Source of the DNA: Halalkalibacterium ligniniphilum
Lineage (GTDB): Bacteria > Bacillota > Bacilli > Bacillales > Bacillaceae_D
Direction: 5' to 3'
Length of the DNA: 64,000 bases
NCBI RefSeq assembly: GCF_000334155.1
Contig: NZ_ANNK01000144.1
Location: 1-64,000, forward strand
Below the pieces are notes generated by a model that did no database searches, was not told the DNA's origin, and saw only the letters and a list, made by a program, of their open reading frames with translations. Made by a program: the position numbers and the translations under genes. This document shows positions 9,009-17,448 of the stretch, one piece after another (position 1 is the stretch's first letter; each line of letters starts with the position of its first letter).

Positions 9009-9350
9009 CTGACACACTTATCTTGGGCGGAAAACTTACTAACATATGTAATGTCTTTACATGCCGTTGCTTTTATAATTTCTACTCCTTTTCTTTCACG
9101 TAATTCCCTCAAAATTCCTCATATAACTTTTTTTACTTTCCTTATATCGCTTATCTCTAAATTTCGGTGCGAATACAATGTGATACTTACACTTCCATTT
9201 CGTATGGGCTAAACTGTTAAAAAACTCCTCCGTAAGCTATTATATTGGTTGGCGAACCCCATCTATTTTAGCACCTTGGATGAGTTTTTTTATACCTCGC
9301 TGTAAGCTACCCGGAACCCTAGGCCGAGCCTTAGGTTTTCTTTTTACAAA
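9009..9350 (-). pseudogene. IS200/IS605-family tnpA remnant with element end
   Basis: Minus-strand translation in pieces gives SLAHTKWKCKYHIVFAPKF, then after frame changes RKGVEIIKATACKD and LHMLVSFPPKISVSA, which align in order with the N-terminal half of IS200-type Y1 transposases (compare the intact copy at 42067). At least two frameshifts and a stop are present. The catalytic C-terminal half is missing, replaced by the R1 repeat. Bases 9215-9350 probably hold the element's non-coding end; CCTAGGC-cga-GCCTTAGG forms a hairpin there. Non-functional. Confidence 0.75.
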
Positions 9351-9385
9351 AAAATAGTATCCCATCAGCTTAGCCGATGGGATAC
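9347..9385 (-). terminator. Rho-independent terminator after crotonase copy 2
   Basis: On the minus strand GTATCCCATC and GATGGGATAC form a perfect 10-bp stem followed by TATTTTTTT. It begins four bases after the stop of the crotonase gene. The sequence is unrelated to the terminator of copy 1, so the duplication does not include it. Confidence 0.9.
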
Positions 9386-9389
9386 TTGA

Positions 9390-10181
9390 TTATTTCCCTT
9401 TAAAAACAGGCTTGCGCTTCTCAATGAATGCATCGACGCCTTCTTTAAAGTCTTCAGTTGTCCGTAACAAGCCATATGCTTTTCCTTCAAGCTTAAGTCC
9501 TGAGCTGAGCGGGCTTTCCTCTGACGCATTCAGCACTTCCTTCGCCACTCGCTGAGCAATTGGCGAGAAGCCGACTAGCTCTGTCACTAGAGCGTCTACG
9601 GTTGCTTCGAGCTCTTCTTTTGCCACAACCTTCGTCAACAGGCCCCATTGATACGCCTCATCTGCTGGAATTCTTCTTGCACGCATGATCATATCCTTCG
9701 CTCTTGTCAGACCGACGATTTTCGCAATCCGCTGCGTTCCACCGCTTCCCGGAATCATTCCAAGGTTCATTTCTGGTAGCGCCATCAATGTATCTTCTGC
9801 CGCAATCCGGAAATCACACGCCATCGCTAGCTCTAGACCTACGCCAAAGGTGTACCCTTGAAGCTGGGCGATCACAGGCTTTGGCGAACGTTCTGGTGCC
9901 GCAACGTTTTCTGCCAAATGAGAAAGCTTCTCTTGATGCGTCGTCATGAACTCTGGAATGCTTCCTCCTGCTGTAAAGCACACATCCCCTGCACCTTTAA
10001 TGATGATCACTCGTACGTCGTCATCTTGGTTTAACTCATCGAAAATTTCAGCAAGCTGTTCCCGGCCAAGCATGCTGATGTAATTCATCTTCTCCGGCCG
10101 ATCGAGGATAATGGTTCCCGTCTTCTTTTCTACATCTTTCTCTACTCGTATATGATCGTATTGTTTTTCTGTCACTGACAT
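9390..10181 (-). CDS. Enoyl-CoA hydratase/isomerase (crotonase) family protein, copy 2
   Basis: 263 residues, with the same crotonase signatures as the gene at 1406..2197 (Glu117 and Glu137 in FGVGLELA and LPEMNLGMIPG). Only a handful of base changes separate the two genes, most of them silent, and the similarity stops within a few bases of the start and stop codons. RBS AAAGGAG precedes the ATG; an upstream in-frame start is not needed. It is the last gene of the thioesterase-coxG-ligase-crotonase block and is separated from the ligase by about 40 bases. The function should match copy 1: processing of the hydroxylated CoA thioester. Confidence 0.88.
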   Translation of the reverse strand: MSVTEKQYDHIRVEKDVEKKTGTIILDRPEKMNYISMLGREQLAEIFDELNQDDDVRVIIIKGAGDVCFTAGGSIPEFMTTHQEKLSHLAENVAAPERSPKPVIAQLQGYTFGVGLELAMACDFRIAAEDTLMALPEMNLGMIPGSGGTQRIAKIVGLTRAKDMIMRARRIPADEAYQWGLLTKVVAKEELEATVDALVTELVGFSPIAQRVAKEVLNASEESPLSSGLKLEGKAYGLLRTTEDFKEGVDAFIEKRKPVFKGK

Positions 10182-10222
10182 GTATGATTCTCCTTTGTCT
10201 CTCAAATAGGTTTTCTTTCGGT

Positions 10223-11782
10223 TTAACTTATAGGCTCACTTTGTCCACGACTCGTTTCAAACTCCCCGTCCCGCAACTTTCTACGAAGTATTTTTCCAAC
10301 TGGGCTTTTCGGAATTTCTTTAACAAAGGTATATTTGCGTGGTCTTTTAAAATTAGAAATCTTCGCATAATTTTTGCAAAATTCATCTAGCTCTTGTGCT
10401 GTGACTGAATCATCCGCTGCCACGATATAAGCAGAAACGATTTGACCCCATCGTTCATCAAGCTCTCCGACCACGGTTGCTTCTTTCACTTTTGGATGCT
10501 GCGTCAAGCAATCTTCAACTTCAAGCGGGTGAATGTTTTCCCCACCTGAAATAATCATATCGTCAACTCGTCCAACAACGAATAGATCTCCATCCTCATC
10601 AATCATGCCTAGGTCACCTGTGAAGTACCAGCCATTTCGAATCGCCTTTGCCGTTGCATCAGGCCGATTCCAATAACCTTTAAACGCTTCAATCGAATCT
10701 AAATTCACAATAATTTCTCCTACTTCACCTTTGTTTACAACATCTTCCGGCAAAGAATTTCCATCAGGATCTGGTGTTACTAGACGAATATTTTGATGGA
10801 GGCCAGCTTTTCCGGCACTTCCTGGTTTATCAGGAACATGCGGACAAATCGTAAACGTATAGACCTCCGTACTCCCATAATGATTCACAAACACATTTGG
10901 CTTTAGCAAATTCATGCATTTATTGACTAAAGAAGTCGTCATCGCCGCACCTGCATAGCCGATCTTTTTTAGAGAAGATAAATCATACTTTTCGAAATTC
11001 TCATGGGACAAAATATCATGGTAAAGCGTCGGGACTAAATAAACAGATGTAATTTTTTCTTGGTCTAATATTTTTAACGCTTCTTCTGCATCAAAATCTG
11101 GAAGAAGAGCTAGTTTTCCATTTAAAAAGGTCATTGAAAGCATTGAACGTATGCCCATTGTATGATAGAGCGGCATGACACCTAGCGTGCTTTCCCATAA
11201 TTGATATTGATTTTGAATAATGTGTGCCATCGCTGATGCATATTCATTTCGGTGCGTTCTTGGAACCCCTTTCGGCTTCCCTGTCGTACCTGATGTATAG
11301 AGCATGAGGGAAATATCATTTTCATCTAATTCTGGTTCTTCATATCCGTTTGGTGCACGCTCCACAAGCTCATTGTAAGAGATATCAACGCCATCACTAT
11401 TTTCCACACCAATTAAAATTGGTTTTTTCGCATAGGTTGCTGATAATACAGCATTGTGGCTAGAGGATTCAAACACAATCGCCTTTGCCTCTGCATCATT
11501 TACACAGTATTCCACTTCTTTTGTTGATAACCGATGATTAATTGGTGTATAAATAGCCCCTAATTTTTGTAGTGCCCAGTAAATCATAATATTTTCAAAT
11601 CTATTTTTTAAAATGACCACAACTCGGTCTTGCTTTTGGATCCCTAATCGTTGCAAAGAAGCCGCTACTTTTTCTACTTCCTTTGCTAACTGATTATAGG
11701 TATAAGTTTTGTCTCCTTGGACAAGCGCTACCTGATTTGGGTAGCGCTCAACCGAAAAATCGAGCAATGTGCCTAGTTTCAT
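10223..11782 (-). CDS. AMP-dependent acyl-CoA synthetase/ligase
   Basis: 519-residue ANL-family ligase that activates a carboxylic acid to an acyl-AMP and then its CoA thioester. Visible motifs: P-loop LYTSGTTGKPKG (161-172), GSTE at mid-protein, FTGDLGMIDEDGDLFVVGR (adenylate and hinge), DMIISGGENIHP, and the C-terminal catalytic lysine segment PKSPVGKILRRKLRD. It sits between coxG and a crotonase, near a Mo hydroxylase, so the acid is probably an aromatic, heteroaromatic or furan carboxylate rather than a fatty acid. If the furoate hypothesis holds, this is the 2-furoyl-CoA synthetase (HmfD-like). The specific substrate cannot be read from sequence. Confidence 0.88.
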   Translation of the reverse strand: MKLGTLLDFSVERYPNQVALVQGDKTYTYNQLAKEVEKVAASLQRLGIQKQDRVVVILKNRFENIMIYWALQKLGAIYTPINHRLSTKEVEYCVNDAEAKAIVFESSSHNAVLSATYAKKPILIGVENSDGVDISYNELVERAPNGYEEPELDENDISLMLYTSGTTGKPKGVPRTHRNEYASAMAHIIQNQYQLWESTLGVMPLYHTMGIRSMLSMTFLNGKLALLPDFDAEEALKILDQEKITSVYLVPTLYHDILSHENFEKYDLSSLKKIGYAGAAMTTSLVNKCMNLLKPNVFVNHYGSTEVYTFTICPHVPDKPGSAGKAGLHQNIRLVTPDPDGNSLPEDVVNKGEVGEIIVNLDSIEAFKGYWNRPDATAKAIRNGWYFTGDLGMIDEDGDLFVVGRVDDMIISGGENIHPLEVEDCLTQHPKVKEATVVGELDERWGQIVSAYIVAADDSVTAQELDEFCKNYAKISNFKRPRKYTFVKEIPKSPVGKILRRKLRDGEFETSRGQSEPIS

Positions 11783-11818
11783 GTTAAATACTCCTCTCTT
11801 CCAGGTTTAGAAAAATGG

Positions 11819-12274
11819 CTATGCTTGGGCTTCAGCTTGCTTTACTTCTTTAGCAAATTTCTTGAAGAAATCTTTAATGATCAATTTTGCTACACCGCCT
11901 AGCATTCGTTGACCAACCATCGCCACTTTGCCACCTACTTCTGCTTCATAGGTGTAAGAAAGCTTTGTCGTGTTTTCATCAATTTCTTCGAGATTAATAG
12001 CTGCTACCGCTTCAACACTACCAGGTCCACCCTCGCCTTTTACTGTCATCTTATAGTGATATGGTTTTTGAATGTCTGATAATTCGATGGTAGAGGAATA
12101 GTCGCCTTTAACCGCTGCAACACCCATTGATAATTCAGCTTGATATTTATTTTCGCCGATTAGCTCGATGCTTTTGCAACCCATAATACATCTTTTTAAT
12201 ACCTCAGGGTCTTGTAAAACGTCCCATGAAGTTTCTACATTTGCTGGTAATTTCAAATCTCCTTTACCTTCCAT
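11819..12274 (-). CDS. CoxG-family protein (SRPBCC fold)
   Basis: 151 residues of the carbon-monoxide-dehydrogenase subunit G family, a START/SRPBCC-type ligand-binding fold. Typical opening: MEGKGDLKLPANVETSWDVLQDPEVLKRCI. The C-terminal amphipathic stretch, GQRMLGGVAKLIIKDFFKKF, is the segment thought to contact membranes in this family. CoxG genes accompany Mo-hydroxylase clusters and are linked to membrane recruitment of the enzyme. Here the gene is in the ligase operon rather than next to coxL, tying the two operons together functionally. Confidence 0.85.
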   Translation of the reverse strand: MEGKGDLKLPANVETSWDVLQDPEVLKRCIMGCKSIELIGENKYQAELSMGVAAVKGDYSSTIELSDIQKPYHYKMTVKGEGGPGSVEAVAAINLEEIDENTTKLSYTYEAEVGGKVAMVGQRMLGGVAKLIIKDFFKKFAKEVKQAEAQA

Positions 12275-12514
12275 CTGCCTTACCTCCTATGTCATTGCAT
12301 TCATTCGCTCAATCTTCATTCACCTATTTTAAGTAAGCGATTTCAAGAATGGGAAGATGCGTTTTCAATCTCTACCTTTAGAATATAAGTATTTAACTCT
12401 CAATTGTTTTAAAAAGTCATTTTATTTTTTTAAATATTTTATAATTTTTATCTTTTTTACTTTTATTGGTAAATAGAAACCCCAATCCTACATCAAAATT
12501 TTGAGCAATATTAT

Positions 12515-12919
12515 TTAATTTTTATCAAGGATCATAAAATTTCCTGTTGCTGATGCAATTTGTTTACCTTCCTCATTATATGCTCCTGCACTAGCGACTG
12601 TAATCCGTCTTCCTCTTTTTACAATGCTTGCTTTTACACTCATCGTCTCCCCAAGCATTGGACGAAGGTAGTTAATATGAAGATCGATCGTATTACTATA
12701 TTTATCTTGATCTAATGTAGAAGAAATAGCAGCAGCCATCCCCATATCAAGAAGGGTCGCAATAATCCCCCCATGTACAGTTCCAAAAGATTGTGTGAAC
12801 TCTTTTTTTACGTTAAGCTCAAGCTCGCACTCTCCTTCGTTTCCTTTAAGAACGTTAACACCTAATAGCTTCCACACATCTCCTTGTGCTAGCGCTTCTA
12901 CTCTAGGATGAATACTCAT
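12515..12919 (-). CDS. PaaI-family hotdog thioesterase
   Basis: About 134 residues, hotdog fold, with the family signature GTVHGGIIATLLDMGMAAAIS (HGG plus the helix with the catalytic acidic residue). It probably hydrolyses aryl- or acyl-CoA intermediates and prevents CoA sequestration. The start is the ATG nine bases after GAGGAGG; an upstream in-frame TTG is inside that spacing. It lies 240 bases upstream of coxG with an AT-rich gap between, so it may be first in the operon or separately transcribed. A CcpA-type site lies about 100 bases upstream. Confidence 0.8.
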   Translation of the reverse strand: MSIHPRVEALAQGDVWKLLGVNVLKGNEGECELELNVKKEFTQSFGTVHGGIIATLLDMGMAAAISSTLDQDKYSNTIDLHINYLRPMLGETMSVKASIVKRGRRITVASAGAYNEEGKQIASATGNFMILDKN

Positions 12920-13016
12920 ACACAACTTCCTCCTCTAATCAGTACAATTACTTTGTTTTTTAAAAAAAATTATTTTAATAAGCATTAAAATGGAAACAAG
13001 AAAATGGAAACAAGAT

Positions 13017-13030
13017 TGATAACGCTTACA
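13017..13030. promoter_or_regulatory. Candidate cre (CcpA) site TGATAACGCTTACA
   Basis: Matches the cre consensus TGWAANCGNTNWCA with one mismatch. It lies about 100 bases upstream of the thioesterase start. Exactly the same 14 bases occur upstream of the alcohol dehydrogenase at 62555. Suggests carbon catabolite repression of the island. Confidence 0.5.
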
Positions 13031-13198
13031 TTTGTATATCTCAGAGGTAAGCACTAAGATCAGAAATGTCATTGAAATCCTTATCTTGTTCTTTTTATAC
13101 TTTTAATTTATCTACTAACTGAGCACGTTTTGTTTAAAAATATACTTTAAACGTTTTAAATTTTTTGCCTAAAGTTCGCCTTAAATACTCGTTTTTTG

Positions 13199-13330
13199 TG
13201 TGGAAAAGAGGGCGGAGCTTCAGTTCAAGTTAATGAAACAATCTAGCGCTTCCGCTCACACCTCTTCATTGAAAGGTTGCTCAGTGATACTTTGACGAAC
13301 TCGTTTCCATCCAAGTAAAAGGAGCGATCC
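13199..13330 (+). repeat. R2 repeat copy a
   Basis: About 110-130 bases similar to the reverse complement of 24655..24778. The best-conserved block is GCGCTTCCGCTCACACC. In both copies one frame reads EKxxELQxKLxxQxSASAHT, and several differences in that block are third-base synonymous changes, so it may derive from a small coding gene. This copy has an in-frame stop after about 30 codons. Confidence 0.55.
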
Positions 13331-13403
13331 GCTCATGCAGGTTTCTGTTATATTGATGAACAACAGAGAGCCCTTGCCCCAAAATAGATTACGCTTCTTT
13401 CGG

Positions 13404-13949
13404 TCAACCGATTGGTGTTTGACCAAGAAAAATTGCACCATAGAGTAACGCTCCAGCAATAACAAAGGCAGGGTGGGTTTTCCATTTTTCAAGAAGAAGG
13501 AAGCTAATTATAATTAGAAATGTCGTTTGTAGCCAACCTGCTGCTTCCCATGATGTAACAAAAAATTGTAGCGCTAGCACGCCTAATAAAATTCCAATCG
13601 TCGGCCGAATAAGAGCGGTCATTTTCTTTACTTTCGGGGAATCTTTAAACCTATAAAGAAGCCCTAAAAGAAAAACCATCGCAATTAATGAGGGAGCAAC
13701 CGTGGCAAACAAAGCAACAAAAGCGCCAAAAAAACCTCCAATCTCATAGCCAATATAGCCTGCCATTTTTGTAGCAATCGGACCTGGAAGGGCATTCCCA
13801 ATTGCGAGCAGCTCACCAAATTCTGAAACACTATACCAGCCATAACGGTTCACAACCTCTTCCTGAATAAGAGGAATGGTGGCAGGTCCCCCTCCATATC
13901 CAACGATACCTGGTATAAAAAAAGCTAAAAAAATGTCCCAATAGATCAT
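13404..13949 (-). CDS. Chromate transporter, half-size (CHR family), second of pair
   Basis: 181-residue membrane protein with about six hydrophobic segments and the CHR signatures GYGGGPATIPLIQEE and NALPGPIATKMAGYIGY. Half-size CHR proteins usually occur as a pair with opposite topology that together replace one full-length ChrA and export chromate, or import sulfate-like anions in some species. RBS AGGAGGACCAG; starts 9 bases after the stop of its partner. Confidence 0.88.
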   Translation of the reverse strand: MIYWDIFLAFFIPGIVGYGGGPATIPLIQEEVVNRYGWYSVSEFGELLAIGNALPGPIATKMAGYIGYEIGGFFGAFVALFATVAPSLIAMVFLLGLLYRFKDSPKVKKMTALIRPTIGILLGVLALQFFVTSWEAAGWLQTTFLIIISFLLLEKWKTHPAFVIAGALLYGAIFLGQTPIG

Positions 13950-13958
13950 CTGGTCCTC

Positions 13959-14525
13959 CTACGTTGAGCGTTTCTTCAACTTTTTGGGGTTTCGGCTCAA
14001 CATTCCATATAATAGCAAAATCCCAATGATGATAGCAGGGTGGATCATTAAAAATTGATAAGCAACAAGGCTAACGATCGCTAGAATGACCGTCTGAAGC
14101 CAACCGATCCCCTTTTTTGATTGCTTCATAAAACCGTATGCCAGCGAAAAAAGCATAACACCAACTACAGGTGCAACGGCCTGTGTCATTCCTGCTACAA
14201 CCCGGGAGTCACGAAATGTTGATAAAATCCCGATCAGTCCAATCATCAAAATAACCGTCGGCATAACTGTAGCCAGAACCCCATTCAATAATCCACTCCA
14301 ACCACCGACTCGATAACCAATATAGCCAGACATTTTTGTATTAATCGGGCCAGGGAGTGTGTTTGCAAGCGCAAGCACGTCTGCGAATTCTTCGTCTGTC
14401 ATCCATTTGAAGTGCTCAACCACTTCTTTATGTACAAGGGGAATTGTTGATGGGCCACCACCATAACCCAGCATTCCAGAGCGAAAAAACGCTATAAAAA
14501 TATCTTTGTGTAGTTTCCAGTCCAT
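13959..14525 (-). CDS. Chromate transporter, half-size (CHR family), first of pair
   Basis: 188-residue partner of the preceding protein, with parallel motifs GYGGGPSTIPLVHKE and NTLPGPINTKMSGYIGY. The two are homologous to each other and transcribed together. RBS AAAGGGGGTGGGAAG. An Lrp-family regulator is divergently transcribed 244 bases away and may control the pair. Confidence 0.88.
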   Translation of the reverse strand: MDWKLHKDIFIAFFRSGMLGYGGGPSTIPLVHKEVVEHFKWMTDEEFADVLALANTLPGPINTKMSGYIGYRVGGWSGLLNGVLATVMPTVILMIGLIGILSTFRDSRVVAGMTQAVAPVVGVMLFSLAYGFMKQSKKGIGWLQTVILAIVSLVAYQFLMIHPAIIIGILLLYGMLSRNPKKLKKRST

Positions 14526-14769
14526 CTTCCCACCCCCTTTTCAATTTGTCTTATAATCACTTACATCTTATCATTTTCGGAAACAAAATAGTAGAATAAA
14601 CCTTACAAATGTCCGAAAAAGAACGGAGAAACTTCCTTTCGTTCAGTTGCAATAGAATTCTATATATAATCCGCAAATTAGACATGACTTCTTTCACAAA
14701 CCGTCACATGACATCGGTTCTTTTCTTCTTATATAATAAACATAGTCTATAGGGTAAGTGGTGAGGCAG

Positions 14770-15219
14770 ATGAAAATTGATGCAACAGATCGAAAAATCT
14801 TGAAGTTGTTGACCGAAAACGGTCGTATGTCTTATGTAGATATTGCAAAAGAGCTTGGCTTATCTCGTGTCGCAATAAGAGAACGAATTAACCAGTTGAT
14901 GGAAGAAGGCGTCATTGAAAAGTTTAGTGTCGTCATTAATTCAGATAAGGTTGGAAAAAAAGTATCGGCTTTTTTTGAGGTTGATTGTGAGCCAACATCC
15001 CTTGTAAAAGTGGCTGAAACACTTGTAGAGAATCCCAAGGTTGCGAGCTGCTATCAAATGACGGGCCCAAGCACATTGCATATGCATGTCCTTGTTGAGG
15101 ATTTTGATGAGCTTGAGCATTTTATTAATGAAGAGCTATATGCCTTACAAGGGATTACCCGAGTTGAGAGCCATATTTTGTTACGACGGTTTAAAAGTCG
15201 AAGTGGTTTAAATCTTTAA
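14770..15219 (+). CDS. Lrp/AsnC-family transcriptional regulator
   Basis: About 149 residues. N-terminal winged helix-turn-helix (IDATDRKILKLLTENGRMSYVDIAKELGLS) and C-terminal RAM/ligand-binding domain (about 65-140). I prefer the ATG preceded by GGTGA five bases upstream; GTG codons 9 and 12 bases earlier are alternatives. Members sense amino acids or related metabolites as octamers. It is divergent from the paired chromate transporter genes and followed by an R1 repeat; the CHR pair is the likely target. Confidence 0.85.
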   Translation: MKIDATDRKILKLLTENGRMSYVDIAKELGLSRVAIRERINQLMEEGVIEKFSVVINSDKVGKKVSAFFEVDCEPTSLVKVAETLVENPKVASCYQMTGPSTLHMHVLVEDFDELEHFINEELYALQGITRVESHILLRRFKSRSGLNL

Positions 15220-15230
15220 TTGAATGGTGG

Positions 15231-15352
15231 GGGCTGGGACAAAAGAGTTTTTATAGATATTGATGCATAGCATTCGCTTCGGAAATATACTTCGCTAAGG
15301 TTGTGCATTGTTCGCATTTTCGATCATACATGTTCGTTATGTCCCAGCCTCT
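15231..15352 (-). repeat. R1 repeat copy c (short form)
   Basis: Minus-strand R1 with both terminal inverted repeats present (GGGCTGGGACA and TGTCCCAGCC on the plus strand). It lacks the CATGACGTTCGGAGTTCTC block found in other copies, so it is about 20 bases shorter than the copy at 22602. It lies 11 bases after the Lrp stop. Confidence 0.85.
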
Positions 15353-15434
15353 TCTGTGATAGGTCTGAATTGCAGTGGAGTTATAAATGAGACGTTTTTA
15401 CGCTGCAAGCATAGGTGTTTCGATTCGATAGGAT

Positions 15435-15470
15435 AAAAAACAGAGCACAAGTCCGCTTGCGCTCTGTTTT
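15435..15470 (-). terminator. Rho-independent terminator after the GGT-like gene
   Basis: On the minus strand ACAGAGCGCAAG...CTTGTGCTCTGT forms a stem and is followed by a T run. Begins 4 bases after the stop. Confidence 0.85.
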
Positions 15471-15473
15471 ATT

Positions 15474-17093
15474 TTACCAAGCTGCGACTTCCCCGTCTGT
15501 CCGTGGCTCGGTTCCACCTGCAAGGACTCCAGTTTCTGGATCACGCCAAATGATCTGACCTCTACCAAAACTGCCTCCATCTAACGCTACTTCAATTTGA
15601 TGGCCTTTTCGAGCAAGCTGCTGGGCAATGTCATTCGGAAACGTCGGCTCTACTAAAACCTTTTTATCATTCAACCACTGCCAACGTGGTGCATCTAAAG
15701 CTGCTTGAGGATTTAAAGCAAAATCGACCGTGTTCATTACGACCTGCACATGCCCTTGTGGCTGCATAAAGCCTCCCATGACACCAAACGGGCCAATTGG
15801 CTGATCTCCTTTTGAGAGAAACCCTGGAATGATCGTGTGATAGGTTTTCTTCCCAGGCTTTAAGGCATTGTCATGGTTTGGATCAAGAGAAAAATTATGG
15901 CCACGGTTTTGCATCGAAATTCCGGTTCCTGGAATAACAATCCCAGAACCGAAGCCCATGTAATTACTTTGAATAAAGGAAACCATATTCCCGTCTCCAT
16001 CTGCTGTGGCCAAATACACCGTACCTCCACGAGGTGGTGCACCAGGCTCTGGTGTTAGCGCCTCATCCCCGATTAAGCTGCGACGCTCTTGGGCATATTC
16101 ATCTGAAAGAAGCTCCTCAACCGAGACAGACATCGCTGTTCTATCGGTAATGTATTTCATTCCGTCCACATATGCGATCTTGAGCGCTTCAATTTGTTTA
16201 TGGTATGTATCCACACACTCTTTACTCTTAAACTCAAATCCTTTTAATAGATTTAATGCTTCAAGAGCCACAAGTCCTTGTCCATTCGGAGGGATTTCCC
16301 ACACATCATAACCACGATAATTGACTTTGATTGGCTCAACCCATTCAGGATGGAAGGCGGATAAATCTTCCTTTGTTAAAAAGCCCCCATACTTCAGAAA
16401 ATACGTGTCAATTTTGTTAGCTAATTCGCCCCGGTAGAAAGACTCCCCATTTGTTTCAGCAATTGAACGAAGAGTCGCCGCATGTGCTGGTGATTTCCAG
16501 ATCTCCCCTGCCTTTGGTGCTCGCCCATTTGGAGCAAATATCTCGAACCACGGCTGGAACACTTCATCCTTAAAAATGTCTTGATATTTTTTGAAGGCAG
16601 CCTGCCAAAACGTCGCAAGGGTAGGGGATAATGGATAGCCTTCTTCAGCATATGCAATCGCTGGTGCTAACACTTTTGTTAAGGGAAGCTTGCCAAATTT
16701 TTTTGATAACTCCGCCCATGCACCAGGCGCTCCCGGCACTGTAACGGGGATCACACCGAAAGCGGGAAGCTCTTTTTCATAGCCTGCCTTCCTCACTGCT
16801 TCAATGCTTAACGCTTGTGGTGCCTGTCCGCTCGAATTAAGACCGCGTAGGGTGTCACCTGTCCAAACAAGAGCAAATGCATCGGAGCCAATCCCATTTG
16901 ATGTTGGTTCAACAACCGTTAGACATGCAGCGGTAGCAATCGCTGCATCTATAGCGTTCCCGCCTTCCTTCAACATTTGCAATCCAGCCTGTGCTGCTAA
17001 CGGCTGGGATGTAGCTACCATCCCTTTTTGTCCATACACGACATTTCGACGTGATGGATACGGATAAGATAAGGCATCATACATTACAGTCAT
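15474..17093 (-). CDS. Gamma-glutamyltransferase-family Ntn hydrolase (YwrD-like)
   Basis: About 539 residues. Members of this family are made as a precursor that self-cleaves before a threonine, which then becomes the N-terminal nucleophile. Here the likely cleavage point is PRGGTVYLATADGDGNMVSF, giving a large N-terminal and smaller C-terminal subunit. No signal peptide is seen, so it is probably cytoplasmic, unlike secreted Ggt. Conserved N-terminal block GGNAIDAAIATAACLTVVEP. The start is the ATG after AGAGGAGG (MTVMYDALSYP); an upstream ATG is unsupported. It may hydrolyse gamma-glutamyl compounds or act as a cephalosporin-acylase-like amidase; the substrate is unknown. Confidence 0.85.
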   Translation of the reverse strand: MTVMYDALSYPYPSRRNVVYGQKGMVATSQPLAAQAGLQMLKEGGNAIDAAIATAACLTVVEPTSNGIGSDAFALVWTGDTLRGLNSSGQAPQALSIEAVRKAGYEKELPAFGVIPVTVPGAPGAWAELSKKFGKLPLTKVLAPAIAYAEEGYPLSPTLATFWQAAFKKYQDIFKDEVFQPWFEIFAPNGRAPKAGEIWKSPAHAATLRSIAETNGESFYRGELANKIDTYFLKYGGFLTKEDLSAFHPEWVEPIKVNYRGYDVWEIPPNGQGLVALEALNLLKGFEFKSKECVDTYHKQIEALKIAYVDGMKYITDRTAMSVSVEELLSDEYAQERRSLIGDEALTPEPGAPPRGGTVYLATADGDGNMVSFIQSNYMGFGSGIVIPGTGISMQNRGHNFSLDPNHDNALKPGKKTYHTIIPGFLSKGDQPIGPFGVMGGFMQPQGHVQVVMNTVDFALNPQAALDAPRWQWLNDKKVLVEPTFPNDIAQQLARKGHQIEVALDGGSFGRGQIIWRDPETGVLAGGTEPRTDGEVAAW

Positions 17094-17314
17094 AGGTCCT
17101 TCCTCCTCTAACGAAATCAATATCATCTTTTTATTTTCATTTCACAATAAAATCGGCTAATTCACAAACAAAATGTATATTTTTCATTATAATTGATGTT
17201 CTTTTGTCAGTCCAACAAGTTTTCTAAATGTTCGTAAAGTAACTAACGTAAGCTGCTGTTCAAGGTTATTCGTTCCATGTAGAGAGTAAACCCTATTAAT
17301 CATTTCCAAGAGGC

Positions 17315-17343
17315 TTGTCAGGATTTTTCCCGTAAGATAATCT
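17315..17343 (+). promoter_or_regulatory. Sigma-A-type promoter for the urease operon
   Basis: TTGTCA, a 17-base spacer and TAATCT, followed about 105 bases later by the ureA start. An inverted repeat TGACAC...GTGTCA (17343-17364) covers the expected transcription start. Confidence 0.5.
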
Positions 17344-17359
17344 GACACACTCATTGAGG

Positions 17360-17376
17360 TGTCACTTTATTTGACG
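17360..17376 (+). promoter_or_regulatory. Possible GlnR/TnrA-type operator
   Basis: TGTCACTTTATTTGACG fits the skeleton TGTNA-N7-TNACA with one mismatch in the last base, with an AT-rich centre. It lies just downstream of the candidate urease promoter, where a repressor could block transcription. Urease is a known nitrogen-controlled function in Bacillus. A computed motif score would be needed. Confidence 0.3.
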
Positions 17377-17448
17377 ATATGATGTGTAATAATTCAAATC
17401 ATTCGGCGAATGGCAGCAGAGCGTCGAAAGCAAGAGGTGAGCCTTAAC

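Noticed and set aside
13256-13492. 78-codon minus frame overlapping the end of the chromate transporter gene
   Set aside because: Overlaps a good gene in another frame; no RBS.
15860-16311. Long frames inside the GGT-like gene on other strands/frames
   Set aside because: Shadows of a strongly conserved gene.
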